Shown: positions 44,560 through 51,842 of the stretch, in pieces
How the letters are laid out: each line of letters opens with the position of its first letter
How positions within the stretch are numbered: position 1 is the first letter of the stretch
NCBI RefSeq assembly: GCF_036046055.1
Contig: NZ_CP107939.1
Coordinates: forward strand, 7,688,001-7,752,000
Direction: 5' to 3'
Length of the DNA stretch: 64,000 bases
Origin: Nocardia sp. NBC_00403
GTDB lineage: Bacteria > Actinomycetota > Actinomycetes > Mycobacteriales > Mycobacteriaceae
The notes under the pieces: generated by a model
The model's database searches: none
Seen by the model: the letters and a program-made list of their open reading frames with translations, nothing else
Told to the model about the DNA's origin: nothing
Position numbers and translations under genes: made by a program

Positions 44560-45173
44560 ATCCGCTTCTCGCGATCGGCCTTCCTGCCTTGCCCGTTGCC
44601 TCCGCCTGCCTCGGAACGCGAGCGGCTGAAGAAGATGGCCTACGGCCACAAGTCCGAACACCGGCTCCGTTAGCGCGCCCAGGTTGTCCTGCACACGGCC
44701 CGGGGCCGCTCGAACGCTCGCATCGCCCGGGAGCGCGCGACGGTCTTCGGCCGCTGCGAGAAAACCACCGGCATCGACCCGTTGATGAACCTGGTCACCC
44801 AGGTCATGAGCCAGGAGCCCTACACCAGCGCGAAGCGGTGTTCTGAGTCGTCGACAACGGCTCCTCGCACCGCGGCAAGGCCGCGGCAGACCGGTTGACC
44901 GCTGCGTTCGGTGCACACCCCGTGCACGCCTCCTGGTTGAACCAGGTGGAGATCTACTCCTCCGTCGTGCAGCGCAAGGTCGTCTCACCCCACGACTTCA
45001 CCGACCTTGCCCAGGTCGGGGATCGGCTCCGAGCCTTCGAAGACCGCTACAACGCCACGGCACAGCCGTTCCAGTGGAGGGTCACCACCTCCGACCTGGA
45101 CGATCTGCTGGCCAGGCTCGACCGGCACGCCGCCGATCACCCAGAAGAATCCTCGTTCCGCCTCGCCGCGTGA
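44560..45173 (+). pseudogene. IS630-family transposase remnant
   Basis: Begins PPASERERLKKMAYGHKSEH with a stop at LR, continues RAQVVLHTARGRSNARIARE, then after an internal deletion reads ATVFGRCEKTTGIDPLMNLV. A second stop at RCS is followed by VVDNGSSHRGKAAADRLTAA (catalytic Asp), HASWLNQVEIYSSVVQRKVV (Glu) and the C-terminal domain to LAA at 45173. Two stops and a deletion of the first catalytic segment mean it is inactive. Confidence 0.88.
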
Positions 45174-45688
45174 TCAACCCCGAAGGACTTCCGAACACGA
45201 CCACTAAGGTTCATCGCAACCTTGGCCAACCACACCGATGACACCGTGCACGGCTACCAGCACAGCAGCATACAAACGGGTGCACGCACCTATGCCGGGG
45301 TCGCCCGTAACCGTGAACGCTTCACCCGAAGTTCCGCGGGTATCGCAGTGTTGACATACGCTGCCGAACTGCAATGGGACCGGTCGCTTTTGCAGGTAGC
45401 AGGAATACCGGTCCGGGGAGAGAATAGATGCTCGATGTTATGTGCACCGTCAGTATTGGGGTATGTCACTGACATGCGCCGTGTCCGTTCAGCGGGGTGT
45501 CCGAAGCGGGCAGTGCCGTTGTGAACGAACCCTTTGCGCCCTTTTTGTAGGAATACGGGCAGCCTCCTGAAATCTCTGCCTCGATTTCCGATTCGTGACC
45601 AGGAAACTCGATGAAACCCATGGTAACGACCAGCCCGGCATCTGTGGAGCGAGTCGACCTTGGGCCGCCGCCAGGTAGTGGAGTGTCC
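45174..45688. other. Upstream region of polyphosphate glucokinase
   Basis: No gene recognised. TTGACA at 45353 resembles a -35 box but no well-spaced -10 follows. The in-frame ATG at 45611 could add 26 residues to the kinase. Confidence 0.35.
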
Positions 45689-46531
45689 ATGGCCGATTCC
45701 ACCGCTTCGGTCACCGAAAAGCCGAGCCAGGCTGGGCCGCATCGCGGGAGCTTCGGCATCGACGTGGGCGGTAGCGGTGTGAAGGGCGGCGTCGTCGATC
45801 TCGGCACCGGGCAGTTGATCGGCGACCGCTTCAAACTCCCGACCCCGCGGCCGGCCACTCCGGAGGCTCTCGCCGACACGATCGGTGTGGTGGTGAAGCA
45901 CTTCCAGTGGGACGCGCCGCTTGGCGTCACCTATCCGGGTGTGGTCAGCGGCGGCGTAGCCCGTACCGCCGCGCACCTCGACAAGTCTTGGATCGGAGTG
46001 AACGCCCAGGCGGTGATCAGTGCCGAACTCGGCGGACTGCCGGTGACCCTGCTCAATGACGCCGACGCGGCGGAATTGGCCGAAGTCGAGTTCGGTGCGG
46101 GCAAGGACAACGACGGCGTCATTGTGTTGCTGACGTTTGGCACCGGCATCGGTTCGGCGGTGATCCATAACGGGGTGTTGTTGCCCAACACTGAATTCGG
46201 TCACATCGAGGTCGGCGGTATGGAGGCCGAGCGTCGGGGCGCCGTGTCGGTCAAGGAGAGGCACGCCTGGAGCTACAAGCGGTGGGCCTCCGAGGTGACG
46301 AAGGTGCTGGTCGCCATCGAAAACGCGATCTCGCCCGACCTGTTCATCGCCGGTGGCGGGGTCAGCCGCAAGGGCGACAAATGGATTCCGTTGCTGAAGA
46401 ACCGCACGCCGGTGGTGGCCGCCGCGTTGCAGAACACTGCGGGGATCGTTGGGGCAGCAGTGGCTGCGCGTGCCGATCCAACGCGCGCATCGAGCCCGCT
46501 CGGCGGTCGCGTTCATCTTCGCTCGGGTTGA
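45689..46531 (+). CDS. ppgK: Polyphosphate glucokinase
   Basis: A 280-aa ROK-family kinase that phosphorylates glucose with polyphosphate (or ATP), feeding glycolysis in actinobacteria. N-terminal phosphate loop FGIDVGGSGVKGGVVDLGTG; substrate region LGVTYPGVVSGGVARTAAHL and SWIGVNAQAVISAELGG; catalytic Asp in LLNDADAAELAEVEFGAG; second nucleotide loop VLLTFGTGIGSAVIHNG; FGHIEVGG (His-x-Glu-x-Gly); and LFIAGGGVSRKGDKWIPLL. ATG 45689 gives the usual N-terminal length. It has mobile remnants on both sides. Confidence 0.95.
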   Translation: MADSTASVTEKPSQAGPHRGSFGIDVGGSGVKGGVVDLGTGQLIGDRFKLPTPRPATPEALADTIGVVVKHFQWDAPLGVTYPGVVSGGVARTAAHLDKSWIGVNAQAVISAELGGLPVTLLNDADAAELAEVEFGAGKDNDGVIVLLTFGTGIGSAVIHNGVLLPNTEFGHIEVGGMEAERRGAVSVKERHAWSYKRWASEVTKVLVAIENAISPDLFIAGGGVSRKGDKWIPLLKNRTPVVAAALQNTAGIVGAAVAARADPTRASSPLGGRVHLRSG

Positions 46532-46615
46532 TCAGTGGACCCGGCCATGGTGGCGGCGGGTGTTGAACCCGAGAAAGTCACATCCCTGCCCCTGACGGTG
46601 GGTCGGCACTGAAGG

Positions 46616-46727
46616 TCAGAACTGGACGCTGGCGTGCATTTCCCAGACCAGGATCTCGGCGCGCTCGTTCGCGGTGACCTGCTGGCCGCCGGTAGCGGTG
46701 AAGCGGACCGCGTCGCCGGTATGCGGC
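46616..46727 (-). pseudogene. Pirin C-terminal fragment (duplicate)
   Basis: Encodes the last 35 or so residues of a pirin, ending ERAEILVWEMHASVQF and TGA at 46616-46618. The DNA from about 46587 to 46727 is almost identical to 7322-7451 of the pirin locus. It keeps the four bases that the locus at 7393-7404 has lost, so it preserves the ancestral reading frame. Nothing of the rest of pirin is present here. Confidence 0.88.
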
Positions 46728-46774
46728 GAGGCGATTTTCGGTGCCGTATGACTCCGAACAGGCCCAGTTTTGGC

Positions 46775-47277
46775 AATGAACCCCAGGTGAGATATCGCCC
46801 AAGAAACGCGGCGCCAGAGCCGGATACATATATCTGCACACGGCGATCGACGGCTACTCTCGACTCACCTACACCGAGGCACTACACGACAAAAAATCAG
46901 TAACAGCAAGAGGATTCATGGACTGGGCATGAGCATTCTTCCACGCTCACGGCATCGTTTTCCTCGAGCGGATCGTCACCGACAACGGTGCCTGCTACCG
47001 TGTGGCCGACTTCGCCCGCGCCCTGATCGGCGCCCATCACCAGCGAATCAAGCCCTACACCCCACGTCACAACGGGAAAGTGGAGCGCTACAACAGGATT
47101 CTGGCCGAGGAATTCCTCTACGCCCGCAAATGGACCTCTGAACACCAACGGTCGAACTCCCTCGGCGTCTGGAACATCCATTACAACTACCATCGACCGC
47201 ATTCGGCCGTAGGAAACCAACCGCCAGCCACCCGACTCCACACCGGCGTCACCAACGTCATGACCTCATACACCTAG
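46775..47277 (+). pseudogene. IS481-family transposase fragment
   Basis: The C-terminal catalytic half is KKRGARAGYIYLHTAIDGYS (Asp), RLTYTEALHDKKSVTARGFM, then a TGA at about 46930, RIVTDNGACYRVADFARALI (Asp), PRHNGKVERYNRILAEEFLY (Glu) and PPATRLHTGVTNVMTSYT at the end. The N-terminal HTH half is missing. It is not a copy of the IS481 at 23.7 kb (diverged sequence). Confidence 0.88.
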
Positions 47278-47367
47278 TCGACTGGGACGGTCGCCGAGCC
47301 GAATCACAACCAGCGCCGAGCCGAACTCGAAACCAAGCAAGTCCGGCTCCGAGACCAACGCCCCCGC

Positions 47368-47471
47368 GCCCGAGTCGCCCGACACCTCATCGTCGATCTA
47401 TCACCGTACTGAACCGGCTGCGCGAACGTGGCGTCCGCACCCGCGACCCCCACGGACCATCCCGACCCTGA
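47368..47471 (+). pseudogene. HTH repeat-family remnant, copy 5
   Basis: Only the last HTH survives, with a frame break: ARVARHLIVD in one frame, then TVLNRLRERGVRTRDPHGPS and RP-stop in another. It aligns to the end of the 31926 gene ([19 protein letters not shown]). It lies between the dead IS481 and the GNAT-PIN gene. Confidence 0.7.
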
Positions 47472-47543
47472 TCATCCGAACTTGGTTGGGACAGAGTCGA
47501 ATACCCCCACCGGTGGCGGGATAGCCGGTAGATTCGAAGTTTT

Positions 47544-49613
47544 ATGGGGACGCTTGAGATCAGCGAGGTGGGGCCCGGAGATCCGGCAGTCGATGAGCTC
47601 ATAAAGTTGAGCAAGCGGTACAGCCGCACGCTGGGGATGATGCCAGCGGGCGCGTTCCGGGAAGCCACACAGTGGGGCGGCCTGATTGACGCAAGGATCG
47701 ACGGCGTGCTCATGGGATATGCCCTCTTTCGGCTGCCCCGCAACAATCAGGTCATGTTGTCGCACCTGTGCGTAGACTCGCTTGCACGCAAGTCGGGCGT
47801 AGCTCGCGCACTGGTGGCCGAGATTCGGGAAAAGCACTCGTCACGGTTGGGCATACTCGCCAAATGCCGAGACGACTACGAACTCAACCCCATGTGGGAG
47901 GCGTTGGGTTTCCACGCCCGTAGTCGAGCCGTCGGCCGCGGCAGAGACCGCAGCCCGATGACGGTGTGGTGGCTGGACCACGGCCACGCAGACCTTTTCA
48001 GCTTCCTCACCGAACCCGAGCTGCTGGCCGACGAGCCTGACCTGCTGGAGGCGGCGCTCGATCTGAATATCCTCATGGACCTGCACACGCGGGCAGACTC
48101 CGCCAGTTCGAAACGGTCCCGCGTGCTGATCGCCGACCACTTGGTAGGACGGCTCCGCTTGGTCGTCACGAACGCTGTCGACCGCGAATTGGCGCGCCGC
48201 CCTCAGGTCCAACGAGCCCCGATCAAGGTGGCCGCAAATCAGTACCCACGACGAACCGCAGTAGCCAGCCGAGCCGAGGACCTTTTCACGCAGCTCGTTC
48301 ATGCGTCGACTACGGGCGACCAACAGCTGTCTCCCCAAGACGAAGGGGATCTGTGGCAAATTGCGGAGGCGGCGGCCGCAGGTGTCGGCGTTCTGCTGAC
48401 ATGGGATGACAAGCTGCGCAGGCGGTTCGGAGAACTGCGGAAGGTTATGCCAGCCTTGGCCTCCTTCCACGTCCTGGACCCAGACCACCTTGTCACCCAC
48501 TTGGACAAACTCGCACAAGCGTGGGCCTACCAGCCCGCCCGGCTTCAAAACAGCGCATACGACCAGGTCCGAGCGAGCGCAGACGACGAGCACCGTCTGC
48601 TTGAATTCCTCGGCAAAACGTCCGGCGAAACACGCGGCGAACTGCGCGATCTACTGCGAGCGCTCGCGCGGGAACAGGTACCGCGGTGGCTGATTCGCAC
48701 GGTCGATGAACCCGCAATCGCCTGCTATGCCGCCTATCTCGACGGACAGATCCTGCGTGTGCCGCTGATGCGGACGATCGGGCACCAGCTGTCCGACACC
48801 ATCGCCCGCCAACTCCTCTGGCTGTTACGCCGAGTTGCGCAGGAGCAAGGTGCACGTGTCATCGACGTCTCCGACCGACACGTAGGTGGTGTCCTCACTC
48901 GCGCGTTGGCAACAGACCCCTTCCATCACCAAGGTGATCACTGGTACGCCTGGGTCATTCCCATGTGCGGGACAAGTCACGACATAGGCCAGGCTGCCAA
49001 TGAAATCCGTCGACTGGTCAACGCGGGGCCGGGGCCGCTACTGCGGCCCGGACTTCCGTCCCGCGCGGCTGCCGAGATCGAGCGATCGCTCTGGCCAGCC
49101 AAACTCATCGACACCGCGCTGCCGCACTACGTCATTCCGATCCAGTCCCGGTGGAGCGGTGACCTGCTCGGCTACCCGATCCAGCTCACGACTCGCCCCG
49201 TCGAACTGTCGCTGGGGCGTGAACAGGTTTACTACCGAACCCACGATGCCAAGCTGACTGCCCCTGCGAGGGTGCTGTGGCGAGTCAGTCAAACGCGCCG
49301 AGCCTCTGCGGCGATTGTCGGCACGTCTCTGCTGGACGCCATCGACGTCGACAGGCCGGCACGGCTTCACGCCGCTCTCAGGCATTACGGCGTGCTCGAC
49401 TTGCCAGATCTGGAGGAATTCGCAGACGGTAGACCGACCGTGCAAGCCCTCCGGTTCTCCGATACCGAGTTATTCGACAGGCCGATTTCCAACAGCACAT
49501 ATGACCGGCTCCGACAACAGCATGGAGGGCCGAAGGCGTTCTATGGCCCTCAGCGCGTCAATCCAGAACTCTTCGCCGCCCTTTATAGGGCCGGAAGCGC
49601 GCACCTCCAGTAA
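47544..49613 (+). CDS. GNAT-PIN multidomain protein, module partner of ASCH
   Basis: A 689-aa cytoplasmic protein. Residues about 1-150 form a GNAT acetyltransferase with acetyl-CoA loop SHLCVDSLARKSGVARALVA (R-x-x-G-x-A type) and NPMWEALGF. Residues about 165-315 form a VapC-like PIN nuclease with the acidic residues in LDLNILMDLH, VDRELARR, SPQDEGDLWQIA and LLTWDDKL. A long helical region follows, then a second GNAT-like segment (GARVIDVSDRHVGGVLTRAL). A C-terminal PUA/ASCH-like part (about 535-640) includes REQVYYRTHDAKLTAPARVL and SAAIVGTSLLDAIDVDRPAR. It is followed by a stand-alone ASCH gene. Fusion of acylation, RNA cleavage and RNA-sensing folds suggests an RNA- or tRNA-targeting toxin or defence effector; this is inference. 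Confidence 0.75.
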   Translation: MGTLEISEVGPGDPAVDELIKLSKRYSRTLGMMPAGAFREATQWGGLIDARIDGVLMGYALFRLPRNNQVMLSHLCVDSLARKSGVARALVAEIREKHSSRLGILAKCRDDYELNPMWEALGFHARSRAVGRGRDRSPMTVWWLDHGHADLFSFLTEPELLADEPDLLEAALDLNILMDLHTRADSASSKRSRVLIADHLVGRLRLVVTNAVDRELARRPQVQRAPIKVAANQYPRRTAVASRAEDLFTQLVHASTTGDQQLSPQDEGDLWQIAEAAAAGVGVLLTWDDKLRRRFGELRKVMPALASFHVLDPDHLVTHLDKLAQAWAYQPARLQNSAYDQVRASADDEHRLLEFLGKTSGETRGELRDLLRALAREQVPRWLIRTVDEPAIACYAAYLDGQILRVPLMRTIGHQLSDTIARQLLWLLRRVAQEQGARVIDVSDRHVGGVLTRALATDPFHHQGDHWYAWVIPMCGTSHDIGQAANEIRRLVNAGPGPLLRPGLPSRAAAEIERSLWPAKLIDTALPHYVIPIQSRWSGDLLGYPIQLTTRPVELSLGREQVYYRTHDAKLTAPARVLWRVSQTRRASAAIVGTSLLDAIDVDRPARLHAALRHYGVLDLPDLEEFADGRPTVQALRFSDTELFDRPISNSTYDRLRQQHGGPKAFYGPQRVNPELFAALYRAGSAHLQ

Positions 49614-49628
49614 CATCCAAAGATCAGG

Positions 49629-49648
49629 TATCGAACTCACGTTCGATA
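49629..49648. promoter_or_regulatory. Perfect inverted repeat before the ASCH gene
   Basis: TATCGAAC (49629-49636) and GTTCGATA (49641-49648), spaced by TCAC, lie 16 bp after the GNAT-PIN stop and 27 bp before the ASCH ATG. The form is of a small operator or an internal processing site, suggesting that the ASCH gene can be controlled separately from the large gene. Confidence 0.55.
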
Positions 49649-49674
49649 CATAGTCCGTGGATAAGGTTCGAGCC

Positions 49675-50148
49675 ATGACTGCGACACCAGCACCCGAAGG
49701 CGAACTTCTGACAGTGCAACGCCCCCTCCTGCTGTCGCTTCGCCCCAGGTTTGCGCAGGCGATCCTCGACGGCACGAAGACCGTCGAGTTGCGGCGCACC
49801 CGCGTATCGGCACTACCCGGCACGCTGCTCGTGCTCTACGCCAGCTCCCCAGTGATGGCCGTACTAGGCGTCGCGACACTGAGAGACCGGGACACCGCCA
49901 GCCCGGCGACCATATGGCGCCGATACCGCGACAGCGTGGGCCTGTCCCGAGCCGAGTTCTCCGACTATTTCGCTGGCGCTGAACACGCCACCGCACTTTC
50001 GATCGATGCTCCTCGAACGTTGCCAGAACCGCTGACCCTCAACTTGTTACGGACTTACGCCACCTTTCAACCACCCCAGAGCTACCGATATATCGCCCCC
50101 ACCGATCCCTCCCCGCTCGCAGACCTTGCCGCGGCATGGGCAAACTGA
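49675..50148 (+). CDS. ASCH domain protein
   Basis: A 157-aa protein with a PUA-like ASCH fold (RNA-binding or nuclease-linked). The family start is LLLSLRPRFAQAILDGTKTV with ELRRTRVSALPGTLLVLYAS (Lys-Thr-x-Glu-x-Arg motif). It continues with VLGVATLRDRDTASPATIW and FAGAEHATALSIDAPRTLPE, ending PPQSYRYIAP. Length is standard. It lies 61 bp behind the GNAT-PIN gene on the same strand; such pairs recur in bacteria (general recollection). It may be the specificity or antitoxin-like partner. Confidence 0.85.
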   Translation: MTATPAPEGELLTVQRPLLLSLRPRFAQAILDGTKTVELRRTRVSALPGTLLVLYASSPVMAVLGVATLRDRDTASPATIWRRYRDSVGLSRAEFSDYFAGAEHATALSIDAPRTLPEPLTLNLLRTYATFQPPQSYRYIAPTDPSPLADLAAAWAN

Positions 50149-50347
50149 GCGAACACACAGCGCATGGCCAAGCGGCGCCATCGTCCAACCGATGGTGGCG
50201 CAGTGGAGATCCGCCAGAAGGATCGACCTGGGCGGGATGACGTTGAGTGGAGACCACAGGCGAAGTGATCAATCTCGACGATAACTTCGAGGTCCTGTTC
50301 CGGCAGGTCGTGGAGAGCCCGCAGTGACGGCCACCGGGAGTTACTAG

Positions 50348-50740
50348 TTACCAAGGCGTGGCGGATAGCGGAAGCGAACCGTCACGCTGAACTACACCTT
50401 CTCCTGCCAGCATGCCGATCACGTAGCCCGCAGTGACTCGCGGCCACTGCACCAGCTCACCCGGCAGATAACCGACTCGGCGTTTGATCTCCACGCTGTC
50501 GGTGTGGGTGTCCAGCCCGAAGATGCTCGCTCTCCCACGATCCGGACGGGCCAGATCCATCAGCAGCCGGATCGTGGTCGTCTTCCCGGCGCCATTGGGA
50601 CCGATAAAACCGAACGTTTCCCCGCGCCCGACGTTAAGCTCCAAGTCGAATAACCCGCGACCCGAGCCGAAATCTTTCGTCAGCCCGGCGCAGGCCACCA
50701 CTGGTTCCGTAGCCGGGCGAGCGCCGATGGAGGAGGCCAT
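50348..50740 (-). pseudogene. ABC transporter ATPase, truncated after the Q-loop region
   Basis: From ATG 50740: VVACAGLTKDFGSGRGLFDL, Walker A in GFIGPNGAGKTTTIRLLMDL, RPDRGRASIFGLDTHTDSVE and IKRRVGYLPGELVQWPRVTA. After GYVIGMLAG the sequence becomes unrelated and stops 17 codons later. Signature, Walker B and the His-loop are missing (about 130 of 300 aa present), so the product cannot hydrolyse ATP. No permease follows. Confidence 0.85.
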
Positions 50741-50940
50741 ACCCCATCGTCACAGTCAGCACTCCCGACCGACCAGAGCACTTCGGCCCGGCCTGATGAG
50801 CACCATGTCCCGACCTCGATCGCCACGCAGCACCAACGGTGGTCGCGGCCATTGTGCGCGACTATAGCGATGCTAGCGGCGGGCTGGGAACATCACGGCG
50901 ACCGCGATCGGACAAGTGCTCCTAGATCATGATCGTGCCC

Positions 50941-51668
50941 TCACCGTTGACGCGGCAGGTTCAGGTCCAATGGAAGTGTCTGCCAAAGCCGCACGGCGAC
51001 GATGAGGACCCCCACCCACAGCGTTCCCAGCGCCCATCCGGCGATGATGTCGCTGAGATAGTGGACGCCGAGGTAGACGCGGGAAAGCCCACGCCCGCAA
51101 TGACTATGAGGACGGCGATCCATAGTGTCACCCGTGTGAGCCAGCAATCGGCACAGCGGCGGGTGAGCAGCCAGGCGCTGATGATGCCGATCACGCTGAC
51201 GCCGATGGCATGCCCGGAAGGGAAGGAGTAGCCCTCGACAGCGACGGCTCGGTAATGCAATGGCGGACGTGGGCGGACCACGACGAGTTTGACGATCAGC
51301 ACCGTGAGGCCGAATCCACCCAAAGCCAGTCCGCCGATGCCCAGCGGCACGGCACTGCGGCTCCGCCAAGCCGCAACCGCGGAAACCAGTCCCATAACGA
51401 CGACAAGCACGAGCGGGCTGCCAAGCTGAGTGAGAATGCGCATGACACCGGTGAATCCAGGGTCACGATGCGTGGCAAGCCACGTCGCAACGGGTCCGTC
51501 CACGAAGGCGATACCGTCCCCGTCGAGCACATTGTCGAGAATCTCGGCGAACACCGCCGCCAGCGAGCACATCGCGGCGGCGCCGATTGCCATGGTGACC
51601 GGTGCGGCGCGGCGAGCAGGCGGCAGCCGAGCAGCCAATCGGCGCAGGTGCGTGCCCAGCCGATACAT
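50941..51668 (-). pseudogene. PAP2-family phosphatase with a single frameshift
   Basis: A membrane phosphatase. N-terminal helices are MAIGAAAMCSLAAVFAEILD and MRILTQLGSPLVLVVVMGLV. Motif 1 is VKLVVVRPRPPLHY (K-x6-RP), motif 2 is EGYSFPSGHAIGVSVIGII (PSGH). At about 51085 the frame breaks (GVGF reads on as PASTSAST). The other frame continues SRVYLGVHYLSDIIAGWALG (motif 3, SRxxxxxHxxxD) to PLDLNLPRQR at 50941. One missing base in the TTTCCC run explains it. Otherwise all three motifs are intact, so a sequencing error is possible. Confidence 0.85.
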
Positions 51669-51842
51669 CAGTGACGCCCATGATCGCGCGCCACCGCCCA
51701 CCGGGGACGGGGGTTTCGAACTGTCCAGATCGCCACGATGACAACGACTCCCATTGTTGCGGGGGGTGGCTGTACCCACCGTGCCTGTCGGTGTCCTGAG
51801 TCGGCCGCGGTGTAGCCGGAGGCGGTCTACCCGGCGAGTCGG

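Noticed and set aside
44374..44673. 99-codon frame upstream of the IS630 remnant
   Set aside because: Only its last 30 codons match the transposase start; the rest is unsupported sequence joined in frame.
45353..45390. TTGACA as a promoter for the glucokinase
   Set aside because: No -10 hexamer at the right distance; kept only as a note in the gap entry.
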